A stretch of DNA of 64,000 nucleotides, taken from NCBI GenBank assembly GCA_030522415.1, contig CM060118.1:18471151-18535150 (forward strand). Reading direction: 5' to 3'. The DNA is from Channallabes apus. Taxonomy: Eukaryota > Chordata > Actinopteri > Siluriformes > Clariidae. Shown piece by piece: positions 11,850 to 23,444 of the stretch. The notes below the pieces were generated by a model that saw nothing but the letters and a program-made list of their open reading frames with translations, was not told the origin of the DNA and ran no database searches. Made by a program: the position numbers and the translations under genes. Numbering within the stretch: position 1 is the first letter of the stretch; the number at the start of each line of letters is the position of its first letter.

Positions 11850-14800
11850 CTAACATCCACACTCCTGCACACTCTCAGCTTGAGCTCTTCTCGGGGAACG
11901 AAGCTGCCGTAGTGCTGCATCACCATACTGAATCCCTGAACCCATCCGCTCTGGATCCAGTTCACCTGACCAACAAAATTAAAGGAGAGGATTTCCTAAA
12001 TGACATTTTGAACTGCTGAATGACATTTCCTAAATGAGAGGATTTCTTAAATGACAATTTTAACTTTTTGTGCTTTTACAGTACCTGATTCTATTTTGTT
12101 GAGAATTTTCCGTGCACACTGGACAAAGGCCTCTTCCACATTTTCTCCTGTTAGTGCACTGGTCTCTAAAAACATGAGCTCTAGAATACACAACTATAAA
12201 AGCTTTATTTTTGTTAAAATTATATATTATAATTATATATAATAATATATTTGTTTTGAAAACATTAGTAGCCCCTTATCCATTTAGCGTAGGATTACTT
12301 TGGAAGCAAGTAGGAATAAGGCACCCTTTCCAGAAATTAGAGCATGGTAATCCATGGGATGTTAGAGCTAATTTACAATCCTACAGTGGCCTCTTGTGGT
12401 CCAGTTCCAAATACTAATTATGACATACCTTTTAAAATAGTTACAGCCAACCAAAAACGAAAAAATATCCCAGAGAATACTTTGTATTTATACAATTCTG
12501 AGTTTAATATTTAAAAAAAAAATCTATATAAAACTGCTAAAATAGAATTTTTGCAATTAGTATGGGAATTTTTATTTTTCATCAGTCTGGGTAGACAGTA
12601 TGATTTAAAACATGATTTTAATAAGCTGCTGTGTACATACTGGATATTTGGATATTTTAAGCCAGGTAGACGCACCGTTCTCTTGAGCGAAGCGAGATGC
12701 CTCCAGAAAGGTGACCTCCCGATCAGCATCCAGGTCCTTCTTATTGCCACACAGTATAATAACAATGTTCTGACTGGCCAACATTCTGGCATCTGTCAGC
12801 CAGTTTGTCAGAGCATTGTATGTCTCCCGACTAATGTGAAAATTAGGAAAGGAAAGGAAAGAAAAATTTAAAGTGTACTTTGTACATTTTGTAAAAAAAA
12901 ATGTATATCCCATATGGTCAACAAGTGCAATAATCACCAAACATGGTTAATTATAATTTTTTTTTTTTTTTTTAGAAAAAAGAATGGACAATACATATTA
13001 ATGAACATTTTCACAAATGTAAATATGTCAGGTTATAGCCTAAGGCTAATTTCCATCTGCAGTCCCCCTGGCAGGTTGGTGTTGCACACAAATTAATAAA
13101 TATTAAGCAATAGCTGGTAAGTAAATAATAGACTGGTAGTACTGTTACGAGAAAACAATCAAAAGTTACTCATTGCAGTCTAATCAAAAATGTTTTATTG
13201 TTTGTATACCACAGCAATTTCGAATACCATAATCATTTCACTGCATTTCATAATGTGTATGGCTGTGTATGTGACATATAAAATTTTTTATTTAAAATCT
13301 TTTGAATTTGGCCATTATTTTTACTTTCATTACAGACAGGCGTTAAAGTTTTTTACTGAACCCATTAGGGATACAGTACATTGAAAGTTGGTCAAACAAA
13401 TTAATTCAGCTGATCACATTTGTTACAGCAGATAAACTTTTTAAGCAGTAAGCATGAAAAGTGTAATACATTGACACTGTTTCTCACAAAATAAAAGGCA
13501 TCATAATAGCTTCAACAAAGACACAAAATAAATCAATTTTTTCTGAAACATACTCTGCATATTTGTACATTTTGGTATTTTCCCTATTTATACACATTTG
13601 TACTCAACAGATAATAATCAATTCATTAATTAAAGTATTAACACTACTGTTACAAATAAAACAGAACTGTGGCACAGCTTAATACAGGGAAGGCCATTTA
13701 TATGGATACACCTTAATAAAATAGGAATAGTTGATAATATAGTGATATTAACTTCCTGTTTGTGGCACATTAGTATATGTGAGGGGGAAAACTTTTCAAG
13801 ATGGGTGGTGACCATGGCGGGCATTTTGAAGTCAGCCATTTTGGATCCACCTTTTGTTTTTTCAATAGGAAGAGGGTCATGTGACAAATCAAACTTATTG
13901 GGAATTTCACAAGAAAAACAGTGGTGTGCTTGATTTTAACGTAACTTTATTCTTTCATGAGTTATTGTAAATTATTATTAATTATTATTAACGTATTATT
14001 AACTGATTATTATTATTAGTTATTGTTAGTTAACACTAGCATGGGAGATGAGTGGTCTCGTAGGGTGTCTTTTAACGTAACTTTATTCTTTCATGAGTTA
14101 TTTACAAGTTTCTCTTTGTTTACAGCCGTTGACATGTCGCAGAGGTTAACACGTGAGGAGCGGATAGAAATTGTGTTGATGTCTGGTGAACGCAGTAACC
14201 GGGTCATTGTAGCAGATTTCAATGCAAGACACCCTACGAGACCACCCATCTCCCATGCTAGAGTTAACATATAAACGGCCCACCCTGTAGATTAGAATCA
14301 TAATATGGTGTATTTTTTTATACTTTTAGCTTGACGCTCATTTCTCTCAGTTTCACTTCCTTTTCCTGCACAGCAACCTTCCTTAGATCCTCAAACAGCT
14401 CCCTGCCTTTCTTTCTGACTCTTTATTTACATTTCCCATTACATCTTGTCTGGCTTGTTTTTGTGTCTTTGTTCTTGCTTCTTGTGCTGACACCTTTCAG
14501 ACAATTTCTTCTTCCTTATTGGCCTTATTTCTCCTTCCTCTTGAAGGAAGTATGCAAAAGGGCTTTGTTGTATTTTATCTTTATGTGCTCAGCTTTGTAG
14601 GGGATGTTAGTCGACCACATATTCTCTTCTGCCTACACAAGTTTATTCTCTTTATTTTCTCTTTCATTTCATCAAGATGGAACTGTAGTTTCTGACAGAG
14701 GAGAGCACCCCATGTTGTTTTTGCCTTCCAGCTCTTCATCTCCTATAGTCTGGTTGCTCTGTTCACATCCTACCCCCTTACTTCCAACTCTCTGAAGGCA

Positions 14801-17465
14801 ATGGCAATTTTGGCAGGTTTGTTGCAGGTTTTTTTTAAGGTAATAGTGCTGGTTCTGTGTTAGTTCCTATTTTGATCTCTATAGAAGGCCATTAACTTGT
14901 CCAACAGACAACAACAAAAGCATTAACATGAGTCTGTAATCAGCGCTGAGCTATATATACTATATATACTGTAGTATTTTATCTAATTATTTTACAGCCA
15001 CTTAAGACCATTTGTTGCAACAGGAACAGATTCCCAAAATAATTACAGATGGAAATGTTGTAGCTTTTAGTGCATGAAAATCTGGGATTTATTTGCAAGA
15101 GCATGGCCTAGATGACCTGTTAATGTTCACTTACCTGGTGATGTCATAGACAAGGAGAGCTCCTGCTGCCCCTCTGTAATAGCTTCGTGTTACAGATCTG
15201 AGGAGACAAACATGTCTGTTTCATACAGAATAAGAAAAACACTGTGGCTTCATTAGTTTTCAGGAGAGATTTACCTACCACAAATCATTATTGATTGCCT
15301 TGATCCTTGTTTTAGTCTAGCTCAGTACTTTAATGGATTTAGAGACTCTGTCAATATTGATTTAGTTGTTAATGAGCATCGTACAGCATTTATTTGTGCC
15401 TGGAGCTATGAGGTGACTACACAATTTCTTAAAGGTAATTAACTTCCCCTGCTCCTACCTGATTTAAGCTGAAAAACAACATCTGTAAAATGAGTGAAAG
15501 GAAGGATTGCATGGCCACCGTAGGCTGGATGTAAGGATGATCAGTGCCCAATGCATGTTGTATAAAGCTTTAACAACTCCTATATTAAATCAACATTGAC
15601 AGGCTCCCTAGATTCACTAAAAGTAATGAGCATTCCTGAAACAAGCATCAAGCCAATCAGCAATGCTCACATCATGAAAGAATAAAGAGTAATGCAAACC
15701 AGTTCCCCAGCCATGCCCAAGGTCTGAACATACCTGAACCGCTCCTGTCCTGCTGTGTCCCAAATCTGGAGTTTGACAAATTTGTTAACCACATTGATGA
15801 TCTTTGAGCCAAACTCAACTCCAATTGTATGATTTGAGTCATCCTTGACTGGGGAAAAAAAATAAAAATTATTGATCTGCATGGTAAACATTTGTGTTAC
15901 TAATGACATGGATTTAAAATGAACTTCTGTGGTGCTGTTGCAAGTTGACATACATTTCTTCTCTATGAACTGGTGAAGGAGACATGATTTTCCAGTTCCT
16001 GCATTCCCGATAACAAGGAATTTAAACAGGAAATCTGCACAGAAAAAAAAATTTATTTATTAAAACCTTACCTATTCATAATCTAATTAGTTCATTTATG
16101 CCTGAGCTCTGAAAGGCAACATTTCACAACAACGTTTAATTGCTGCTTTAATATTGAGGCAACTAAGGGAAAATGAAATTGTTAATTCTATTGAAAATGT
16201 TAATTCTTTTTTCTTTTCTTTTTTTTAACAAAATGGAGAATACAAATGAATGCAGTTCATAACAAAGAGGCATTTAGGTGTGAACAGTAGACATATTGAA
16301 AAATTATCAGTTGAAATGATTTGATATCCAGTTGTGAATGATAGGAACATTCACTAATAGCTTGTTAATACAAAAAGGGGTTGGTCTACAAGCCACCTGG
16401 AGACGGATACTCCCCACCCTGAAAATATAGCTGTCGTTTCTTGGCTTACAAGGCATCACTTACATGGCTGGATTGGCGGTTCGAGATCCAATTTGTATCT
16501 AAGCACTTGGGGGTGAAGGACATGGCTCAAGAGTCCAACAGTGGCAGCCCATCGGGGTTCGAACCAGGATTTCCTGGTCAGCAGTCCAACAACACCTTAA
16601 CTACAGAGCCACATTTCTTTATTACTGCTTTTGTATCCTTGTCAGTTGTAATATTACAACTGTATTATTTGTAAATAATAACTAATTTATTATTAGTTGT
16701 AATATTACAACAATAGAGTCTGTATACGAGTTATTATTCTGCCTGATGTCAGTAGGTACCTTTTTTAAATCAGTTCTTTTCACTTTTCCTTTGAAATGTG
16801 GTCTAGTTACAGAATATACACACTATTCCCTGTTTAAATTCATGAAATCCTTTAAAACATGACACTATTTGCCTTTTCCCCACAGGAGGGAATGCCTAAC
16901 TGTAAGAATGTCGACTTGGCATTGACTGATGGCAAACCACGAACACCACATAACTCTACAGTGTTGTTAACCGCAACAACAGTGTTTGAACCAGTGCACT
17001 CTTTGGTACAAAAAAATGCCAATGAAACCAACAAGTCTTATATATTTCTTAGAACTCTGGTTTTTGATAGTGTCGAATAGCAAACCAAATGTGTTTGTGA
17101 TTGCACACCACGGGAATTGGATGCTGGGTGTAGCGGTGCAGGATATAACAGCTTCCGGGCTTCGCTGCGCTGTTTACACACAAACCCGTTTCTTACATAT
17201 TTGCCTCGACTCGCACATCCTAAGTGCTAGAAAGTTCATTAGACTCTCCTCTATCAACCCAGGCAGCCGTGTACTCGTAAAGAGACCGCTGTGATTCCCC
17301 GCGGGCGGAGCTGCTCGTGCACAGCGCTATTAGCCTGCGAGCCGTTATTATTAATGCGATGCATCACATCGGGACACCTGCTTATTCCATGCAGCACAAC
17401 CTCCTGGATTTAGCCTGTACACTGGTGCACGAAAATAAAGATACCCTACCGTATGTCTCAGACAT
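11850..17465 (-). CDS. rab4a: Ras-related small GTPase Rab4A
   Basis: Seven coding exons on the minus strand, in order 17465-17450, 16034-15954, 15848-15734, 15197-15135, 12830-12676, 12180-12085 and 11965-11850. All have GT-AG introns and matching phases, giving 213 aa. Visible motifs are the P-loop GNAGTGKS (residues 15-22), switch I around [16 protein letters not shown] with the catalytic Gln at 67, GNKKDLD for guanine binding, and ETSAL. The tail ends SVQECGC for double geranylgeranylation, and the SPRR site near the C-terminus matches the mitotic kinase site of Rab4. Rab4 on early endosomes drives fast recycling to the plasma membrane. The interswitch reads [10 protein letters not shown] where mammals have INVGGKYVKL. 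The start ATG-TCT-GAG (MSETYD) follows an in-frame TAA four codons upstream, which excludes the longer mammalian N-terminus here. Introns hold a mariner remnant and a SINE. Confidence 0.96.
13195..13320 (+). repeat. LINE-like 3' tail repeat, copy 1
   Basis: The copy contains ATTTCACTGCATTTCATAAT, GTGTATGGCTGTGTATGTGA and an A/T tail. The same core occurs at 21772-21850 (minus) and 27620-27690 (plus). It resembles the 3' ends of L2-type fish LINEs, which end in ATAAA plus a TTTGAA-type repeat. Confidence 0.5.
13683..14289 (+). mobile_element. Internally deleted mariner-like element with an inverted coding copy
   Basis: The ends are inverted: TACAGGGAAGGCCATTTATA on the left, and TACAGGGTGGGCCGTTTATA read inward from the right. 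A residual coding stretch from 14132 gives [16 protein letters not shown] and continues for about 45 residues, the N-terminal helix-turn-helix part (DUF4817-like) of a mariner-type transposase. The segment 14226-14272 is present again in reverse at about 14027-14072. A roughly 35-bp block starting TTTTAACGTAACTTTATTC occurs twice in direct orientation (about 13935 and 14070). The catalytic domain is missing. It lies in rab4a intron 4. Confidence 0.7.
14300..15130. other. rab4a intron 4, pyrimidine-rich DNA
   Basis: A CT-rich stretch (about 14330-14800) gives a hydrophobic open frame by composition alone. No exon or repeat end was recognised. Confidence 0.4.
16440..16612 (-). mobile_element. 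Second tRNA-derived SINE family, one copy
   Basis: On the minus strand, from 16612, it begins GTGGCTCTGTAGTTAAGG, an A-box-like tRNA head, and includes CCTGGTTCGAACCCC, a perfect B box. It lies in rab4a intron 1 and differs from the more common SINE of this window. Confidence 0.6.
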
Positions 17466-17583
17466 GGCAGATGATTATGTCAGATTGCTATGTGTTTCTC
17501 AGCGCAGTAGAGGAGGATATTAAATAAAGGGAAAATCCCTCAGCGGGATCCGTGCATCCTGCTAGAATTTCACAGGCCACACA

Positions 17584-17590
17584 CTTCCGG
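17584..17590 (-). promoter_or_regulatory. ETS/GABP-type site upstream of rab4a
   Basis: CTTCCGG on the plus strand (CCGGAAG on the gene strand) lies about 120 bp upstream of the rab4a ATG in a locally GC-richer, TATA-less stretch. This is typical of housekeeping vertebrate promoters. Binding is inferred from the motif only. Confidence 0.4.
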
Positions 17591-18417
17591 TTCCGATTTA
17601 CAACGTAAGAGCCTGAGCGTGTACTTTGCAGTTGACTCTACAGCAAATGTATACTGTATAAGTGCAATGTTTAGTCAACAGAAATGTGGAAACCTAAGTC
17701 TGGTTAATATTGAGCCCGTGGAGAACACATACTGCTTTGCATTCGATCAAGTATTAATAGTATTCGAGTAATGAATCTAATCACTGACGAGGGTCTACTG
17801 TTCAGACTGGTGTAAAACATACACATGTGAGCATCAAGTCTTTCCCTGCTTTTGTAAAGTAATATCTTATCACTATGTTTGATAGAAATGAAGCTTCATA
17901 AATAACAGAAAAACTTTGCAATAATCCCTATGTACCAAGCACAGGTTTTGTGCAATACATGTTTGAAATTAGGGAATACTTTATGCACACCTTGCATTTT
18001 AGGCACATCTATGCACCAGACTTTGTTATATGTAATTTATAATAAATTAAAGTGTGGTAGTGGTATTCCCTAAATAGTAGAATAGTACAATTATTAGATT
18101 AAAAAGCTAACTGGAATCATATATTATCTATAACAACAGTTAGTTCTGGTCCACAGATTGGGTGAGATGCATTTGAAATATCAACATTGCTCTTGTGAGA
18201 CTAGCATATTCTCACCCGAGACTACAAACGTCTACGTCCTACGTGGAATGAAACTCTCTCATGAACGCATGTTCGTGAACTAGAGAGTAAGCTAGAGAGC
18301 AAGGTTTATAAGGTTTTAAACATGGATATACAGTATATTTTTTTTCACAAAAATGCATTGCTTCTCTTCTATTGAAGAGAATATTGACTTTAGAAGAATT
18401 GCTTATTAAACCGTTAC

Positions 18418-18754
18418 CTTCAACATCTTGCAAGTAGTTCCTACAGAAAGCAACTGCTCTGTTTTCATCAGCCTTCTTGTTGCTCCCGCTCTCTGACAAC
18501 AGAATGTCAAACAGGTCATCCATTTATTCAGCCATGATTGAATTCATCTGGTGACAAAATAAAGGTCTGAAAGATTCTGGATGTTGCTGGATCTTAGCAA
18601 AGATCCCCAGGGTCTTCAGTCCTAAATAAACAATTATTAATAAATCACAATTGTACAACTTTATACAAAATATTTTGTAACATCCAAAAATTTTCCTTCC
18701 TTTTTACATGCACATTGTACACTTAAAAAATAAAGTTTCAGAAGCCAAAACACA

Positions 18755-18788
<34 letters not shown>

Positions 18789-18938
18789 AAAGATGATTGT
18801 TTATGACAAATTTCATTCATTCATTCATCTTCTATACCGCTTTATCCTGTATAAGGGTCGCGGGGACCTGAAGCCTATCCCAGGAGACTCTGGGCACAAG
18901 GCAGGGTACACCCTGGACAGCGTGCCAATCCATCGCAG

Positions 18939-18984
<46 letters not shown>

Positions 18985-19180
18985 AACGATGATTGTTTAT
19001 GACAAATTTGTGAAGTCAAAAAAAACAAAAACACCCCCATATTTCTGAAGTTAGCGCAAACCTTTCATATGGTCCACGAACACGATTGATGACCTGAAAC
19101 ATAAGAACATCTTCTATCAGCCTATCCTTCTCCTCAATACTTCTTAAAGGCCCCAGACAGCCTGTATTGGCTAGATAGTC
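18418..19180 (-). pseudogene. Decayed fragment of a fish HECT/G2E3-like gene
   Basis: Two exon-like blocks are visible on the minus strand. Block A (19180-19058) follows a good acceptor and reads through SIEEKDRLIEDVLMFQVINR and VRGPYERF. Block B (18621-18418) follows another acceptor, reads LKTLGIFAKIQQHPESFRP, then an in-frame TAA at 18526-18524, then MDDLFDILLSESGSNKKADE and YLQDVEG before a GTAACG donor. This order matches, from memory, the linker and HECT N-lobe of multicopy fish proteins annotated as G2/M-specific E3 ligase-like. The stop, the lack of a proper donor after block A, and the absence of the catalytic C-lobe point to a pseudogene. Alternatively, the last block could be an expressed exon: its end phase matches rab4a exon 2. 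Confidence 0.5.
18814..18940 (-). mobile_element. 5'-truncated SINE copy inside the HECT-like pseudogene
   Basis: The minus-strand 3' half of the common SINE (GATGGATTGGCA-type block and the tail toward 18814) lies between two CA microsatellites (about 18751-18786 and 18941-18982). Flanking 33-bp copies at 18781-18813 and 18977-19009 differ by one base, so this is a target duplication that includes CA repeats. Confidence 0.8.
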
Positions 19181-19953
19181 TGTGAAAATATATATAAAGC
19201 AAACAAATTACCAAACTTATGTTGTAAATTATGCTGGAAACCTGGCTGTATGAAGATAATAATAAAAACATTTGGTGCTTCTGGTAAACTACTTTTGGTA
19301 AATTCTGTTCTTTACAAAATTATTTTATATAATTCTGTGTCAACAGGAGCATAAATTCTGTTATTACTATGTGCAATATTTGACTATAAATGTGTTATAT
19401 AAATAACTAATAGTAATTAATTTCTTCTGTGCAATATCAATCCTTATCCTTGTCATTCATATCTTTTTTGGAGAGTAGCACCCTCATTGGGCTATTCCTT
19501 TGTGCAATATTTTATAAATAAATATGTGTAGTATCTAGCTACTCTCCTTTCTTCCTATATTAATATTGCATCAGGATCTGATGCCTCACATTATGGAAAC
19601 ATTGCTCCTTTTTACTGGAGCATTTTTCTTCTCAACCTTAAGATTCTTGAATAAAAAAGCTTATTCTTATTGTATATCAAGTGCCTTTAAATATCTGATT
19701 GCACTTTCCTTGAATATGTGTTTGCACCAATCATGGTTTGTGTTTGATTTTATGTTTTAAAAATTGACTTGGATAACCGTACAAAAATTCATATGTAATG
19801 CAAACGCAAATAAAAAAGTTCAGTTGAGTTCAGTGCAAAAATAGTCAATGGTGTAACGTTATAATAACTTTTCGTCCGTTTTCATACATTTAGAGGACAT
19901 ACAGTATAACCGTTGCAGTAAGATTGAGCCATTAATACGTAGTATTACTTATT

Positions 19954-20009
19954 ACTGTGGCGACCCCTTGCCGGGAGCAGCCGAAAGACTAACAACAACA
20001 ACAACAACA
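19954..20009 (+). mobile_element. 56-bp tail-only insertion of an RTE-type LINE
   Basis: The insert reads CTGTGGCGACCCCTTGCCGG, GAGCAGCCGAAAGAC and (AAC)n. The direct repeat ACGTAGTATTACTTATT is present at 19937-19953 and 20010-20026, a perfect 17-bp target-site duplication. The same tail ends the long LINE at 57298-60434. Confidence 0.88.
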
Positions 20010-20080
20010 ACGTAGTATTACTTATTTTACAGCAACCGTGCAACAATACAGCATGGTTATACGTTTTTGGATTCGGAGTG

Positions 20081-20086
20081 AAAAAA
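20081..20086 (-). terminator. RNA polymerase III terminator of tRNA-Leu
   Basis: A run of six T on the minus strand begins 8 bases after the tRNA 3' end. Confidence 0.8.
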
Positions 20087-20093
20087 CATGTTT

Positions 20094-20176
20094 TGTCAGA
20101 AGTGGGATTCGAACCCACGCCTCCAGAGGAGACTGCGACCTGAACGCAGCGCCTTAGACCGCTCGGCCATCCTGAC
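20094..20176 (-). tRNA. tRNA-Leu (anticodon CAG)
   Basis: The 83-nt minus-strand sequence starts GTCAGGATGGCCGAGCGGTC and has the anticodon loop TTCAGGT, a long variable arm as in type II tRNAs, and the T-arm/B-box GGTTCGAATCC. The acceptor stem GTCAGGA pairs with TTCTGAC, leaving one G-T wobble. It has no intron and no encoded CCA. Internal A and B boxes are intact and a T6 terminator follows, so this is likely an active nuclear gene rather than a SINE. Confidence 0.95.
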
Positions 20177-21139
20177 ATACGTACATTGTTCGCATAAACT
20201 TAACATGAACAATATACAAAGCAAAAAAAGTCTACAATGAATCGATTATCTGGTATCTAGCTGCCTTACGATGACATGAACTTCAAATAAACGCTATAGT
20301 ATGCACACCAATAATTAGCGCTAGTCACGAGAAAGACGCTGATAGCGGTTTCACTAAGATATTGGTTTGAGACGTGTAGGAATCGATTCCAGGTGTCGCT
20401 AAAGTGCAGCGACAAAAAAGTGTGATAGTGTTTGACTTTACCAGCCGCGTGATTTCAGCGGATGTTAGAATAAACTGCACATAAATAATGGAACAGCGTT
20501 CCACCTGACGCGACATAAAAAAATATCCTTTGAATGAGAATTTGTTGGCTTAGTATTTTATTGACATTTGTCACATTCATAAACAACTGTCATTTTAGTT
20601 ATTTGTTTAATTTTTTTTAAGTGGGATCAATTACATAAAATTAAACCAGTACTGCATTCTCATATGTCACATCAAAACTCGTTTGTGTTATTGTTGTTGT
20701 GTTATTATTTTTATGAAGTGGCAATCATTTTGGATATTGTGTATCTACTTATTAAGTTGATTTGACAATGTATCACTGCAACGTGCACAAGAAGAGGGAC
20801 ACAATCCAAGCACTGAAGCATATTTTAGACTATCAGACGAAACTGTGACATGTTTGTATGCATTGTAACTAGCACAAAAATTGTATTGCTATTTGAGAAT
20901 GGTTAGCTGAAAACCTGCTCACCACAAGATGGTGATATTCATGCTTTAGTGAAAGAAATGCAGTTACTGGAGAGCAGCGTTTTACATCCAAAAGTATATG
21001 GAGTAATGCTATGATAGAGAGATATACTGTACATACTCATGCATGCAGTCATGAGTGCTAGCCGATAGCTTAATCATGTGTGAACAATGCATCAAATCAT
21101 ACAGGTGCTAGCCGATAGCTTCAGATAAGGCTAACATTA

Positions 21140-21740
21140 ACTATCAGAAAGGGCAAAAGCTGTGACCATGGCATGATTGTTGGTGCCAGACTGAATATTT
21201 CTATAACTGCTGATATATTGAGATTTTCATGTACAATATAATTTCTAGAGGTGATTTATAAAGGTGCAAAAACATCCAATGAATAGCAGTTCCACCAAAA
21301 ATGGAGACCCTGGTTTGTGCTTAGATAACTACTCTGTAAAATGATGTTGAGTGGAAAAACATCTCAGACTTCACAAATGTACAATGTAGAATGTCAGGAT
21401 CCACTCCTGTCAGCCAAGAACACAAAGCCAAGGCTCCAGCAGGCACACACTCACCAAAACTGAACAGGTGAAGATAAAAATGGGGGGGGGGGGGGGGGTT
21501 GTTGAGGGAACGAAGCCTGGACTGATGAATCTCAATTTCTGCTGAAGCACACAGATGGTAGTGTCAGAATTCTGTTCCAGCAACATGAATCCGTGGATCC
21601 AATCTGCTTTGTGCCATCAATCCAGGCGTAAAGAGGTGTTGTAATGGTGTGGGGAATTTTTTCTTGGCACAATTTCTACTACCTATCTACTGTAGGTAGT
21701 ATTCCATCCTCATGGCCAATGTTTCTGGGATAGACGCCAG
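21140..21740 (+). mobile_element. Degenerate Tc1-like transposon remnant
   Basis: In shifting frames the plus strand reads WTDESQFLLKHTDGSVRI, QQHESVDP and VVMVWGIFSW, which is the middle of the Tc1 catalytic domain. The upstream part (about 21170-21320) matches the non-catalytic half of the same family at DNA level. Several stops and indels are present, plus an 18-base G run at 21481-21498. Confidence 0.7.
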
Positions 21741-21771
21741 ATCCGTTGTCAAGTGCAAAGGTAGTCAGGAT

Positions 21772-21850
21772 AAATAAAAAATTTTAATCGTATTTGTTAC
21801 ATACACCGCCGTACACGGAATGATATGCAGTGAAATGCTTATAGATAAAG
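21772..21850 (-). repeat. LINE-like 3' tail repeat, copy 2
   Basis: The minus strand reads AAGCATTTCACTGCATATCA, then GTGTACGGCGGTGTATGTAA and an AAATA-rich tail, matching the copies near 13195 and 27620. Confidence 0.5.
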
Positions 21851-22040
21851 CAGTTACTTTAAAAGTAATAAACGAGAAAACCAAGATGAAGAGCAAGGGA
21901 TTTCTAGGACTGATCCTGAGAATCATAAGCATATAGTTCAATACATATTCCACTAAATCGTCTAATGGCACTGTTAATATACACTGTGCATTACATGCAT
22001 CAGCCTAGATTGTAGCTCTACTTTAAATGCAATGTAAATA

Positions 22041-22390
22041 TGTTGTTTGGTCAAAAGTCTGTGGACATCTGATCAATCACACAAGTGTGTTTGTTTAACA
22101 TCCCATGATAGGTTTGGTCCTTGCTTTGCAGTTACAATAACCTCTATATATCTGGGAATGCTTTTCATTACATTTTGTGAATGTTTGATCATTCAGCCAC
22201 AAGAGCATTAATGAGGTGAGGCACTGCTGTTGATCAAAAAGGCCTGTTGTGCAGTCAGCATTCCAACTCATCCCAAAGATGTTCATTGGAGTTGAAGTCA
22301 GGGCTCTGTTCAAGTCACTCTAGGTCTTCCTACATAGAGTAACATCCACTTATGGGTGTAATGGTCAGGTGTGCAGAGACATTTTGTCAT
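22041..22390. mobile_element. Non-autonomous Tc1-derived element, copy 1 of 3
   Basis: The left end GGTCAAAAGTCTGTGGACAT and the right end (GGTGTAATGGTCAGGTGTGC, then ACATTTTGTC) are inverted versions of the same terminal repeat. The interior (CAGCCACAAGAGCATTAATG, GAGGCACTGCTG) is a decayed antisense transposase segment. Related copies lie at 40742-41219 and 51611-52045. Confidence 0.7.
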
Positions 22391-23444
22391 TGTTTTACTA
22401 CAGTATGTTGCTTTGTTTTAATGGCACAGGCTATAAACAGTTGTCAGGGGCCATGCATCAATTGATATATATATATATAGAGAGAGAGAGGTTTGAGATG
22501 TTTCTATATATTCCTTCCTTTGTTTTGGCATTTCCTGTTTTGTTTAAATCCTTCCTCACTGGAAATGTAAGATAGTATATATTCAAGATCACTGAGTATT
22601 GCTTCAGAGATATCGGGTGAAAACCATTTTTGCTTCATCTTAAATGTTTTTAATATACACATTTAATATCTGTATATATGCATTAGGTATCTACATAGAT
22701 GCATAGTATTTCCACAGCTACAAAGTCCCTGGTTTAATCCTCAGATCAGGATTTTTTTTTAACTCCTTGCTGTGTGTAAGGTGTTTCACATGTTCCCACA
22801 TGTTTGTATGGTTTTCTGGGGTCTGTGCTTTCCCCCACTATCCAATGCTCATTAAATAAATTATTAATATCTTTCCCCTCTTTTAATTTATACCCTGGTT
22901 GCTTAGTTGTTATGAGCACCTTGAACCAGCTAACGCTACACCAATTTGCTGCAACCAACAGAATACAGTGTATTTAATTATATGTGTGGTAAAAAAAAAA
23001 TCCATGGACCTGCGGTGTGAACTCTGGGGAATTAGGCCCCACCAGGGATCCTCACTATCACTGCAGTACAATGGTAACCAGGAAGCAGGGAAACTGACTG
23101 TCCTTGAAATCTAAAAATGTCATCACATTCTCGAAGGCAGGATGTTATTCTGAAATGTGGGAGTCTTTTTTTATTTTATTTCAGCTGAAACCAGTGATCA
23201 CAAGTTCTTGCATCTGTGCCAGGTTAAGGCCACTGGGGCAAAGAACACCTAACCAGACAGAAAAACACATCAGCTCTCATAAGCTGAAATGCTATTGTCC
23301 TATTTTTGGTGGTCTATTTGTACAGTGACAAACTTGCAACCTAAATTTGTTCAACAATAAACAGTACAAAAAGCAATTAATAATAGTAATAGGAATATAT
23401 ATATTTTTTTATATAAAAGATAAAAAAAGATATATGTTTTCACG

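Noticed and set aside
14331..14600. Hydrophobic open frame of 89 codons on the plus strand
   Set aside because: It lies in a CT-rich part of a rab4a intron. Leu/Phe/Ser richness follows from base composition, with no splice or start context.
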